Origin: Mycobacterium sp. EPa45
Lineage (GTDB): Bacteria; Actinomycetota; Actinomycetes; Mycobacteriales; Mycobacteriaceae
Reading direction: 5' to 3'
Length of the DNA stretch: 64,000 bases
Assembly (NCBI RefSeq): GCF_001021385.1
Contig: NZ_CP011773.1
Coordinates: 930,001 to 994,000 of the forward strand
Position 1 is the first letter of the stretch; every line of letters starts with the position of its first letter. Shown here one piece after another: positions 26,762-34,911 of the stretch. The notes beneath the pieces were generated by a model. It was not told the DNA's origin and did not search any database. It saw only the letters and a list, made by a program, of their open reading frames with translations. The position numbers and the translations under genes were made by a program.

Positions 26762-27724
26762 CTACTCGTCGTGCTGAGGCTGCTCGGCCACCTGCTGCGC
26801 GATCGCTAACCACTCTCGGTTCGGTTCCTGCAGGCGGCCGAGCACCACCGCCTCGGATACGGCGGTGTACCGCGCGAGGGAGCAGAGGTAGGTCCGCATT
26901 GCAATCGCCGCATACATCGTGGTCTGCGCAGTGACCGCCAGCGTGACGTGCATCGCCGCTGTCGAAACGCCTCCCACCGACGGGCCAGCAGCCGCGTACC
27001 CGACAAGCCCTGCCTGTCGGAAGCGTCCGTGCGTCGCCGCTGACAGCAGCGAGTACGGCAGTCCCGCCAGCTCGTCCTCCTGTAAGCCCGATGCTCGGTA
27101 GAAATCCTTCACCAGCTGGGTCTCCGACGGCGGCGCATCGGTGAGGCCTTGACCTTCCCGGGCGAGGATAGGGGCGTCCCACGGCTTTGGCTTCCTCCGA
27201 TAGACCGCTTCGAGCCCGGCGGTCGCGCCGACTGCCAGGTAGTCGGCGGCGCGGGCGTCGCGTTCGGCAACCGCTTCTTCATCGTCCGACGGGAACGGTA
27301 GGCCGTACAGCGCCGCCAGCTCTTCGTTCAGGAACCGTCGCAGTCGCTCCTCTTTGGACCCCGCGGTGAGGACGTACCACGCTTTCGCCGCGATGACGGC
27401 AGACGTGCGTGCCAGCGGGAACGGCGCCAAGGTGACGAGGTCAGTGCGCAGGATGGCGGCGATCCCGCGGAGCAGGTCGCACTGCTCGAGCCCGACGGCC
27501 CCCTGCTTAGTCGCCAAGGTCAGCAGAGTCTGCTTGGACCGCGTCCCGGGGTGGTCGCCACTCGCGGCTCTGTCTCTCATCGCCTCGCTGCCAATGTTGA
27601 ACGGGTGCGATAGTTCTGCCTTAAGCAGGCTCTCCGCTGCGTCCACGAACCGCATCACCACGTCGGCGAAGTATTCGAACTCCGGTGGTGTCAGCCGGCC
27701 GGTCAGCGGTGGCGGGGATGTCAT
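26762..27724 (-). CDS. Hypothetical protein (320 aa), element right end
   Basis: Start placed at ATG 27724 (MTSPPPLTGRLTPPEFEYF); the frame is open farther upstream to 27922 without support. The protein looks soluble and mostly helical: FADVVMRFVDAAESLLKAELSHPF, ARTSAVIAAKAWYVLTAGSKEERLRRFLNEELA, YSLLSAATHGRFRQAGLVGYAA. No recognised catalytic motif or membrane anchor. The GSKEERLRRFLNE and SAATHG segments recall helical proteins often found in actinobacterial mobile elements. It is the last gene before the right attachment site. Confidence 0.65.
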   Translation of the reverse strand: MTSPPPLTGRLTPPEFEYFADVVMRFVDAAESLLKAELSHPFNIGSEAMRDRAASGDHPGTRSKQTLLTLATKQGAVGLEQCDLLRGIAAILRTDLVTLAPFPLARTSAVIAAKAWYVLTAGSKEERLRRFLNEELAALYGLPFPSDDEEAVAERDARAADYLAVGATAGLEAVYRRKPKPWDAPILAREGQGLTDAPPSETQLVKDFYRASGLQEDELAGLPYSLLSAATHGRFRQAGLVGYAAAGPSVGGVSTAAMHVTLAVTAQTTMYAAIAMRTYLCSLARYTAVSEAVVLGRLQEPNREWLAIAQQVAEQPQHDE

Positions 27725-27985
27725 CAGTTGAGCGTAGGCACCCCGCCAAACAGCATGGGCTTGGCTCGCGGACCGGCCCGCAACTCGCTGGAACCCAACC
27801 CCCGCTAACTTCACGTTCATACAGAGTCCGCAGACCAGCCGGAACGGCTCGGCTCCTCGATACTGTCGGCGAAACCGACGAAGAGCCACGCACAACGCGA
27901 AAGCTTGGCTGCCGTTGTGCATCGCCGAAGTTCCGTATCAAGGGGTCACGCGACCATGAAACGAGGCGTCGAGTGGTCGGTTTGA

Positions 27986-28006
27986 TTGTCACGGGGTTGT
28001 CACAAC
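27986..28006. promoter_or_regulatory. Candidate integrase arm-type sites, right end
   Basis: TTGTCAC at 27986-27992 and TTGTCACAAC at 27997-28006, 11 bp apart, in the same orientation and arrangement as the pair at 4373-4392 near the left end. It lies 100 bp inside the right attachment site. Confidence 0.5.
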
Positions 28007-28106
28007 ACGCGCGAAACACTCGGGCATCTGGTGGCACGGCTTGGGATCGTTCCCGCAGCTCAGAGAGCAAGATGCGATCGCAGGACGTACCCGGAGACTC
28101 CTCTTT

Positions 28107-28163
28107 GCGGACTGTAAATCCGTCGGCGGAAGCCTACACAGGTTCGAATCCTGTACCTGCCAC
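28107..28163 (+). repeat. attR: 57-bp copy of tRNA-Tyr 3' part
   Basis: Exact copy of 4264-4320. It includes the anticodon stem-loop, variable arm, T arm and 3' acceptor strand but lacks the 5' acceptor strand and D arm, so it is not a functional tRNA. It marks the right boundary of the element. Confidence 0.93.
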
Positions 28164-28170
28164 TCCGTCG

Positions 28171-28191
28171 GGCCCGGTTTTTGACCGGGCC
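28171..28191. terminator. Displaced native tRNA-Tyr terminator hairpin
   Basis: GGCCCGGT and ACCGGGCC pair around a TTTTG loop, 7 bp after the tRNA fragment. Before integration this hairpin would have followed the tRNA-Tyr gene. It lacks a long T-tract, as is usual in mycobacteria. Confidence 0.6.
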
Positions 28192-28253
28192 TGATTGCGT
28201 TTCGCAGCTCAACCGACCGCCTTCGCTGCAATGCAGCCCATGGTGAGTCTTGG

Positions 28254-29222
28254 TTATTGGCCCGCTCGGCGTTTGGTCGCTGCATGCGGCTTGCGGTGCC
28301 CTGTTGCCGTTGGCCGTGGAGCGTTGGCAGCACCGGGTGCCGCTGCAGCCGCGGGTTGTCCCGTTGCGGCGGCGCCTCCGACGCTGACGCCGTTGATGTT
28401 GAAGCCGGGGCCGTGCTTGGTGACTGTTGCACCAGTTTGGAATAGCGACCCTGCGGTGGACAGGGGCCCGATTGCCTTGACGGTACTGCCGGCGCTGAAG
28501 CTGCTGAACGCAGTATTGAATGTTCCCGATTGTTGAAGGGGAGCGAATCCCTCGTAGCCCGCGTAGGCCTTGCTGTTGGGCCCAAACAGATTGGCAGCGA
28601 AGTTGACGACTCCGCCGGCCACCACGTTGCTGCCGAAATCGTGTGCCGACGAAGGGCTGAACAGGCTGACGGCAACATTGCCAATTCCCTGCGCCGCGGC
28701 CCCTGCTTGGTACGCGTTGCTGTCGCCGATCACGATCGCGATATTGCCGAACGCTGGACCCCCGGTGGAGATGTCCCCACCTGTGTAGCTATAGGTATTG
28801 GAACCGGCCGCCCATGTCATGCCGATTGCGCCACCGGAAGATGCGACGGCTCTGTTGCCCAACGCAATTGAAGAAGCCAGCAGACTGCTGGTCCTGTTGA
28901 AGGCAGCGGCCCCATCACCCTGTGCGAGGGCCCCTCCAAACAAACTGCTGCCCTCGTTGGTGGCGTTCGCCTGATTCCCGACCGCCAGTGCTGCACCGAA
29001 CAGGCCGTCCGCGTGAGCTTGAGCGTTCGTACCTATGGCGATCGCGATACTGGTCAAGTTGCTTGAGCATTCGGTGCTGTTACCGATACCGAAGAATGAC
29101 GCGCAGCTTGCAGAAGCGGTGGTAGCGCCTCCGAGCCCCGCTGCGGTCAATGCGCCGGCAGTCAGTGTTGCGAGCGCGATCCCGCTCAGAAGCCTTGAAG
29201 AGTCGGCGATTTGACCAACCAT
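28254..29222 (-). CDS. Secreted repeat-rich protein (322 aa)
   Basis: Start ATG 29222, preceded by GGGGGAACA. The signal peptide (about 1-40) ends in ASA before SCASFFGIGNS. The body consists of short repeats such as IAIAIGTNAQAHADG, AALAVGNQANATNEG and GGALAQGDGAAAF. These resemble left-handed beta-roll repeats of the YadA-head type, suggesting a solenoid. The C-terminus is a Pro/Ala tail ending in Lys/Arg (HRKPHAATKRRAGQ). It is the first chromosomal gene right of the element and presumably exposed outside the membrane; function unknown. Confidence 0.72.
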   Translation of the reverse strand: MVGQIADSSRLLSGIALATLTAGALTAAGLGGATTASASCASFFGIGNSTECSSNLTSIAIAIGTNAQAHADGLFGAALAVGNQANATNEGSSLFGGALAQGDGAAAFNRTSSLLASSIALGNRAVASSGGAIGMTWAAGSNTYSYTGGDISTGGPAFGNIAIVIGDSNAYQAGAAAQGIGNVAVSLFSPSSAHDFGSNVVAGGVVNFAANLFGPNSKAYAGYEGFAPLQQSGTFNTAFSSFSAGSTVKAIGPLSTAGSLFQTGATVTKHGPGFNINGVSVGGAAATGQPAAAAAPGAANAPRPTATGHRKPHAATKRRAGQ

Positions 29223-29368
29223 GATTGTTCCCCCGAACATTGTGTGTCCTGGCCAGCGATGACCCCAAGGTATCCGCGGGCAGTGGGAGTCGACTCAGTA
29301 GTGAGCTACTGCATCCCTCTGCCGTCGAACGAGACTACGAACCCTCTACGTAGTGGCCTAGTCGCATC

Positions 29369-30454
29369 TCACACCGACAGGATGTGACCCTCATTGGCGG
29401 GGACCGCGCCGTCGAGCAGTGCGGCGTAGCACTGCTCGACGGCTTCGCGACCGTGCCGCGTCACCACGGTCATCCACGGGTGCTCGGCATCGTCGATGCG
29501 CGCCATGAATGCCGCCCACGCCGAGGCGATCCGCTCCTGCAGTCCGTCCGGGCCCCACTCCGCCGCGCGCTTGCGGGCCTGTTCGGGCGCGAAGAACAAC
29601 TGCGGGGGCGGGCCCGGCAGGTCGCCGCCGCCACCGAGTGCATCCCAATGCGTGGCGCCGACCGCGCAGCTGTAGGCCAGCAGATCACCGAGCCTGCCGT
29701 GCACGGCCGCGCGCACCGCCGTGTCGCCACTCATGTCGACGTAGACCGACGCGGTCTGAGGAAGTGACGCCACGTCGTCGTAGAGGACCACGTCGTCGTA
29801 ACAGCCCAGCGAGCGGGTGAATTCGGCATTGGCCGGCGACGTGATCCCGACGACCGTGATCTCTTCGCCGCGCTGCGCGAGCCGGAATGCCGTGCCGTAG
29901 GCGGTCTTGCTGGAGGCGCTGGACAGGATCACCGTCCGCGCACCGAAGAAGTCGTTGTCGGCGAGGAAGTCGTCGATGAGGAACGACGTCGCGAACAACG
30001 GCCGCAGCAGTGCCTGCTGCGCCTCACGGTCGGCCCGATAGCCCGGGTCGGCGCTGCACCGCACGTACTGGTTGTACACGGCGTGCAGGCCGCGCCGGTG
30101 TTCAGCGCCGTCGGCGAAACCACCCGGATGAACATCGGTGGCCGGTAAGACAACCTCGTCGGCGATCGGCCAATAGCCGTAGAAGCGCTCGTCGACTTCG
30201 ACTCCCGGACAGCGTGATTCGACCACGGTGGCGAAGCCCCAGACCGGGACGCGGCCGGTATCCGGATCGCCGGTCGGATAGAACTGCCAGTAGTTCATGA
30301 CGTCGCCCAGGGCGGCGTAGGTGATGTTGTTCGATGTCAGCGCGAACGCGTCGACGCGCAGGCGGACCTGGCCGTCGTCGAGGGGCGGCGCCGTTGACTC
30401 CTCCCAGTGGGTGGTTCGCAGATTGCTGCGGCGCACCACGAAGTTCGTCACCAT
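29369..30454 (-). CDS. DUF2855 family protein (361 aa)
   Basis: ATG 30454 follows GGGAGAA and gives MVTNFVVRRSNLRTTHW. The fold resembles medium-chain dehydrogenases: a GroES-like N-terminal half (GQVRLRVDAFALTSNNITYAALGD) and a Rossmann-like half (ARTVILSSASSKTAYGTAFRLAQRGEEITVVGITSPAN). The conserved block DVMNYWQFYP is characteristic of DUF2855. No zinc ligands are seen. The reaction is unknown. It is monocistronic, between the secreted repeat protein and a divergent secreted protein gene. Confidence 0.85.
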   Translation of the reverse strand: MVTNFVVRRSNLRTTHWEESTAPPLDDGQVRLRVDAFALTSNNITYAALGDVMNYWQFYPTGDPDTGRVPVWGFATVVESRCPGVEVDERFYGYWPIADEVVLPATDVHPGGFADGAEHRRGLHAVYNQYVRCSADPGYRADREAQQALLRPLFATSFLIDDFLADNDFFGARTVILSSASSKTAYGTAFRLAQRGEEITVVGITSPANAEFTRSLGCYDDVVLYDDVASLPQTASVYVDMSGDTAVRAAVHGRLGDLLAYSCAVGATHWDALGGGGDLPGPPPQLFFAPEQARKRAAEWGPDGLQERIASAWAAFMARIDDAEHPWMTVVTRHGREAVEQCYAALLDGAVPANEGHILSV

Positions 30455-30672
30455 CGGTTTCTCCCGTCGTCTCGCTGCATTACACCAGGGCTGTGGTTGA
30501 ACCATGCCGCCTTTAAATGCGTTTCACCCAGAGCGTCGAAAGCGAGCGACCTTACCCCGGGGATAGCAAATCCTTCCTTTGTGCACGAGGAAGTCTGGCT
30601 GCCGGGCGATTACCTGTGCACGTCTGAAACGGGAGCATTTCTTCTCAACACCCCATGAGAGGAAATACCGAA

Positions 30673-31002
30673 ATGACCGCATCGACCCGCACTCTGACCG
30701 GCTTCAAATTTGCAGCCACCGTGTTCGGCGCCCTGGCCGTCGTCGCCCTGGCCCCGGCCACCGCGAATGCGCTGCCCGTCAACAACACCGACAGCGGCGG
30801 CTGCCACTACACCGACAAGGACGGCTACGACATCCCGATCGACGAGGGCCAGAGCGTCATTGTCGACGGCAAGACCGTGACCTGCCGCGGCGGATCGATC
30901 GTCGTCGCCAATGCGGGGTCCACCACGGGTGGAATCAAGCCGAACAGCCCCTCGAAGATCGGTGTCCTCATCGACCTGCCGCGCGCGGCGGCCACCCGCT
31001 GA
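30673..31002 (+). CDS. Small secreted protein (109 aa)
   Basis: ATG 30673 is preceded by GAGAGGAAAT. The signal peptide (1-33) ends ANA before LPVNNTDSGG. The mature ~75 residues include two Cys (GGCHYTDKDGYDIPIDEGQ, KTVTCRGGSIVVA), probably disulfide-linked, in a compact beta domain. Typical of small mycobacterial secreted proteins; no function known. It is followed by a hairpin terminator at 31021-31054. Confidence 0.78.
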   Translation: MTASTRTLTGFKFAATVFGALAVVALAPATANALPVNNTDSGGCHYTDKDGYDIPIDEGQSVIVDGKTVTCRGGSIVVANAGSTTGGIKPNSPSKIGVLIDLPRAAATR

Positions 31003-31020
31003 CCCCCGACCAACCACCCC

Positions 31021-31054
31021 TCGGCCCGTCACCGGACGCCTGGTGGCGGGCCGA
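31021..31054 (+). terminator. Hairpin terminator
   Basis: TCGGCCCG (31021-31028) pairs with CGGGCCGA (31047-31054). A further CACC/GGTG pairing gives a long G/C stem with one mismatch around an 8-nt loop. It ends the small secreted protein transcript. Confidence 0.65.
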
Positions 31055-31237
31055 GTCATGATGTCGGGCGAACCCTTGAGCTTTGTCGTAACCCAGACCA
31101 CTATCTAGCTACAGCTTTCTGGGGGCGACTGGATTTGTAAGCTGCGGCGGAGGGTGAATCCGAACGTCGACGAGCTAAACCTCGTTACTTTTGGAGATCG
31201 CGAATCTGCCGCATCACATCGGAGGAACATCGGCGAT

Positions 31238-34200
31238 ATGGCCGGAGAACGTGCGGAGGGCGCCAAGCCATCCGGTGGGGGCGGTATCGCTGCTGAGCTC
31301 GAAGCCGCAGGATTTTTAGACGCGGTCGAGGTAGGCCGCGGCGGCGCGGGGGTGGTCTACCGCTGCTATCAGACGTCGCTGGCGCGGACCGTCGCCATCA
31401 AGGTCTTGATGTCCGACCTCGACCAAGACAATCGCGAGCGGTTCCTGCGCGAAGGCCTGGCGATGGGCAAGCTCTCCGGTCACCCGAATATCGAAGACAT
31501 TCTCCAGGTCGGCGTCACCGAGACCCATCGGCCCTACATCGTGATGCCGTATCACGAGGCTGGATCCCTGGCCCAGCGGTTGCAGCGGGTGGGCCGGATC
31601 GCCTGGCCCGACGCGCTGCGTATCGGGGTGAAACTGTGCGGGGCGCTGGAGACCGCACACCGCGTCGGCACGTTGCACCGCGACATCAAACCCGGGAACG
31701 TCCTCGTCAACGACTACGGCGAACCGCAATTGAGCGACTTCGGGATCGCGCGCATCGTCGGCGGGTACGAAACCGCGACCGGATTCTTCACCGGCACCAT
31801 CGCGTTCACCGCACCGGAAGTGCTGGCCGGCAATCCACCGACGGCGGTGTCGGACGTGTACTCCCTCGGTGCCACGATTTACGCGGTGATCGCCGGAGCC
31901 GCGGCCCACGAGCGTAAAGACGGCGAGGATCTGGTCGCGCACTACTTGCGGATCAGTTCGACGCCGGTGCCGGACATGCGGCCCCAGGGAATTCCCGCCA
32001 ATATCTGCGCCACGATCGAGAAGGCGATGTCGCTGGATCCGTCTCAGCGGCACGTGTCGGCGGCCGAGTTCGGCCGCGAACTGCAGGCGGCGCAGCGTAA
32101 CAACGGGTTGATCGCGGACACGATGGTGCTCAGCGAATCCACCGGCCACTCGAAACCTGCGACAGAGACCGCGGCGATTTCGCTGGCGACCGCCGAGCAG
32201 AGCGAACTGCCCGATCCGGCCTCCCTCGCCATGGCCGCACCGCCGGTGACACCGCCGCCCCCACCGGTGTCCAACCTCGGTGGCGCGGGCGGACCGATCT
32301 CGCCCAACCCGCCGGGACCGATCCCACCGGGCCCGCCGTTTCCCCCCGTCGGCCACGGTCCGCACACGCCCGGGCACGACGGGCCGACCAGCATCATCAA
32401 GAAGCCGACAACTCGGCGGTCCTGGCTGGTGGTCGCGGCGGCGCTCGTCGGCATCCTGGCGTTGGTGGCCGGCGGCATCTACTACGCGTCGAAGCCCGAC
32501 AACGGCGGGGGCGGTGGCAGCGCAACGGCGACGTCCAGCGCACCGACCACCGAGACTCAGGCCGGCTGGAAACCGATCACCAATGCGCGGGTGGCCCGCG
32601 AGGCCGCCGCGACGACACAGGCTGACGGCACCATCTGGATTTTCGGCGGCCTGGAAAGCGATGGCGGCGTCAGCGGACGGCACGAGGGTTACGACCCGGC
32701 CATCGACAGCTGGAAGGGCGGCGACGAGCTTCCCGTTCCGGTTCAGCATGCGATGGCGGTGACGTGGCAGGGCACCCCGTGCGTGATGGGCGGCTGGCGG
32801 GCCGAGGGCACCACCACCCAGATCGCGACGGACAAGGTGTGGCGGGTAGTCAACAGTCACTGGGTCGAACTGCCACCGCTGTTGCAGCCCCGTGCGGCGG
32901 GTGTCGCGGCGGTGGTCGGTGGCCGCATCGTCGTCACCGGCGGTGTCGACGCCAGCGGCAAGCTGGTGAACACAACGGAGGTGTTCGACGGCACCGCGTG
33001 GAAGCTGGCGGCCCAAATCCCAACGCCGAGAAAGATGTTGGGCGTGGCGTCGGACGACAGGGTGGTCTACACCGTCGGAGGAACCGACGGAACGAACGAC
33101 CTGCCGACGGTGGAGGCCTACGACCCGGCCGCCGACTCCTGGACGGCGTTGCCGGCTTTGACCCAGCCGCGCAGCGACCTCGGCGTCGCGATCGCCGACG
33201 CGCGGCTCGTCGCGGTCGGCGGACTCTCCGCGGGGCGGGTGCTCAAGTCCGTCTCGGTGATGGACCTCGCGTCAAAGACGTGGGCCGACCTGCCGGACCT
33301 GAGCACCGCTCGGCACGGGATGGCCGTCGCGGCGGTGGAGAAGTCGGTGTACGTGATCGGTGGGGCGACCGACGTCGGCACCAGCCAAGTGACATCGACC
33401 GCGGAGATGCTCAAGTTGGCGCCGCGCAAATTGCAGCCCGCGCCGGCCTGGCGGTCGCTGCCCGATGCGCCGACGGCCAGGCTGATGATGGCGTGGACGG
33501 TGCTCGACGACAAGATCTTCATCGCGGGCGGCATGAGCCACGGCGACACCCTTGCGCTCGTCCAGAGTTACGACCCGCAGACCAGGGCGTGGCAGGCGCA
33601 ACCGCCGCTGCCGACGCCCCTGCACCATGCGACCGCCACGACCTACCGCGGCGAAATGGTGGTGATCGGCGGGGCCACCGAGGAACTCGCGAACGCCTCG
33701 AACAAGGTCTACGCCTTGCGTGGCGGCACCTGGGTTGAGCTACCGAACCTGACCCATGCCCGCGCCGCCAGCGCCGCCGCAGTGGTCGGCGACAAACTGG
33801 TGGTCGTCGGCGGGCAGAACGCCAAGCAGCTCGTCGCGCAGACCGAGGTGTTCGACGGCCAGTCCTGGAAGGACGTCGCCGACCTGCCGACGCCGCGCGA
33901 GCACCTGGCCGCGGTGTCGGACGGGACGTACGTCTACACGATTGGTGGACGATTCCTCTCCGCCGACAAGAACTCCGCGGCGTTCGAGCGCTTCGACCCC
34001 AAGTCCGAGCAATGGACCAAGCTGGTCGACATGCCGACTCCGCGCGGAAGCTACGGCGCCACCCTCATCGACGGCCGGATCGTCGCGCTCGGCGGCGAGG
34101 AGCCGACCCAGGTGCTGACGACGGCCGAGATGTACGACATCGCCGACTCGAAATGGATTTCACTGCCGCCGATGCCGACGGCGCGGCACGGTGAGGCGGT

Positions 34201-34297
34201 CGCGTCGGTCGGCAACACCGTGTACGCGATCGGCGGCGCGAACCGGCCGACGCACGAGGGAGCGGTGGCCACGGTGGAGGCCCTCGACTTCACTTAG
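31238..34297 (+). CDS. PknK-like Ser/Thr kinase with transmembrane and kelch sensor
   Basis: 1019 aa from ATG 31238 (GGAGGAAC at 31221-31228); a GTG at 31154 is also in frame. The kinase domain closely resembles M. tuberculosis PknK: GRGGAGVVYR (~33), Lys55 in VAIKVL, HRDIKPGN (Asp149) and DFG (167-169). A Pro-rich juxtamembrane linker (~330-385) leads to one membrane helix (~396-417). The outer ~600 aa are about a dozen kelch repeats (for example IFGG, VVTGGVDASG, YTVGGTDG, VIGGATDVG), enough for two six-bladed propellers. PknK itself has no kelch region, so this is a chimera that could sense an external ligand. It converges on, and overlaps by 8 bp, the FHA-LuxR gene. Confidence 0.9.
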   Translation: MAGERAEGAKPSGGGGIAAELEAAGFLDAVEVGRGGAGVVYRCYQTSLARTVAIKVLMSDLDQDNRERFLREGLAMGKLSGHPNIEDILQVGVTETHRPYIVMPYHEAGSLAQRLQRVGRIAWPDALRIGVKLCGALETAHRVGTLHRDIKPGNVLVNDYGEPQLSDFGIARIVGGYETATGFFTGTIAFTAPEVLAGNPPTAVSDVYSLGATIYAVIAGAAAHERKDGEDLVAHYLRISSTPVPDMRPQGIPANICATIEKAMSLDPSQRHVSAAEFGRELQAAQRNNGLIADTMVLSESTGHSKPATETAAISLATAEQSELPDPASLAMAAPPVTPPPPPVSNLGGAGGPISPNPPGPIPPGPPFPPVGHGPHTPGHDGPTSIIKKPTTRRSWLVVAAALVGILALVAGGIYYASKPDNGGGGGSATATSSAPTTETQAGWKPITNARVAREAAATTQADGTIWIFGGLESDGGVSGRHEGYDPAIDSWKGGDELPVPVQHAMAVTWQGTPCVMGGWRAEGTTTQIATDKVWRVVNSHWVELPPLLQPRAAGVAAVVGGRIVVTGGVDASGKLVNTTEVFDGTAWKLAAQIPTPRKMLGVASDDRVVYTVGGTDGTNDLPTVEAYDPAADSWTALPALTQPRSDLGVAIADARLVAVGGLSAGRVLKSVSVMDLASKTWADLPDLSTARHGMAVAAVEKSVYVIGGATDVGTSQVTSTAEMLKLAPRKLQPAPAWRSLPDAPTARLMMAWTVLDDKIFIAGGMSHGDTLALVQSYDPQTRAWQAQPPLPTPLHHATATTYRGEMVVIGGATEELANASNKVYALRGGTWVELPNLTHARAASAAAVVGDKLVVVGGQNAKQLVAQTEVFDGQSWKDVADLPTPREHLAAVSDGTYVYTIGGRFLSADKNSAAFERFDPKSEQWTKLVDMPTPRGSYGATLIDGRIVALGGEEPTQVLTTAEMYDIADSKWISLPPMPTARHGEAVASVGNTVYAIGGANRPTHEGAVATVEALDFT

Positions 34298-34910
34298 TGT
34301 CGTTGTCCCGCAGCATGTTCAGGGTGACAGCGCCACGACGGATCGCCTCGTTGGCCAGGCGCACGCGGCGCTCACCCTCGGGCGGGATCGCGAACTTGTC
34401 GTACAGGTTCTGCAGATGCTGCTTGATCGCGGCTTCGGTGACGAACAGCTCCTGAGCCATCTGGCGCACCGACACGGCCTCGGGGAACGGGTCACCGGAA
34501 ACCAGTGGGCGGCACAGCACCACGAGCACCTCGAGTTCCCGAGGGGTCAGGCGCGGAGCCGGCTGGGTGGGGGCGACGGAAACCGTCGCTTCACCGATCG
34601 TCACTTCGTCGGCGTCCCGTACCTCCCAGAACACCAACTTCGATTTGCCGACCCGCAGCTCGTCACCGGAGCGCAGGACTCGTTCGGCCGAGATCTTCTC
34701 CCCGTTGATGTAGGTGCCGTTGCGGCTGCCCACATCGCGGATCGACCACGCGTACCCGAGGTTCTCCAGCACGGCATGCAGCCGCGACACCGTCGAGTCA
34801 TGCTCCAGCGACACGACATTGGACGACGACTTGCCGACCGTCACTCGCTCGCTGCCGAGTGGGATCAGCTGCCGTCCGGATGGCTTCCAGACTTCCAGGT
34901 GGGAAGGCAT
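34290..34910 (-). CDS. FHA domain - LuxR HTH regulator
   Basis: 206 aa. The N-terminal forkhead-associated domain (~20-95) has VTVGKSSSN, VSRLHAVLE and DVGSRNGTYING, the phosphothreonine-binding pattern. The C-terminal HTH (~118-195) begins LTPRELEVLVVLCRPL and includes SVRQMAQELFVTEAAIKQHLQNLYDKF, a LuxR/NarL-like DNA-binding domain. The start codon is 1 bp after the aminotransferase stop, so it is the last gene of operon B. Its 3' end overlaps the kelch kinase gene by 8 bp. It is the best candidate for a cluster-specific regulator controlled by that kinase, possibly acting on the shared promoter palindromes. Confidence 0.88.
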   Translation of the reverse strand: MPSHLEVWKPSGRQLIPLGSERVTVGKSSSNVVSLEHDSTVSRLHAVLENLGYAWSIRDVGSRNGTYINGEKISAERVLRSGDELRVGKSKLVFWEVRDADEVTIGEATVSVAPTQPAPRLTPRELEVLVVLCRPLVSGDPFPEAVSVRQMAQELFVTEAAIKQHLQNLYDKFAIPPEGERRVRLANEAIRRGAVTLNMLRDNDTK

Positions 34911-34911
34911 G

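Larger units (their letters stand above)
4321..28163. mobile_element. tRNA-Tyr integrative mobilizable element (~23.8 kb)
   Basis: Bounded by the 57-bp direct repeats at 4264-4320 and 28107-28163. It contains a tyrosine recombinase (8642-9829), an excisionase-like wHTH protein (9862-10080) and a MobF relaxase (10531-13341). Paired TTGTCAC motifs lie just inside each end. No phage structural genes and no VirB/TraG-type secretion genes were seen, so it is best described as an integrative mobilizable element or genomic island. The left ~10 kb is visibly more A/T-rich than the chromosome. The right half carries redox and detoxification cargo. The integrase sits 4.3 kb from the left end rather than beside an att site, so cargo may have been inserted later or the element may be composite. 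Confidence 0.85.

Noticed and set aside
28107..28163. A second tRNA-Tyr gene
   Set aside because: It lacks the 5' acceptor strand and D arm; it is the att duplication of the tRNA 3' part.
31316..33016. 566-codon minus-strand frame antisense to the kelch kinase
   Set aside because: No domains, Arg/His-rich composition, fully inside a clearly coding gene.
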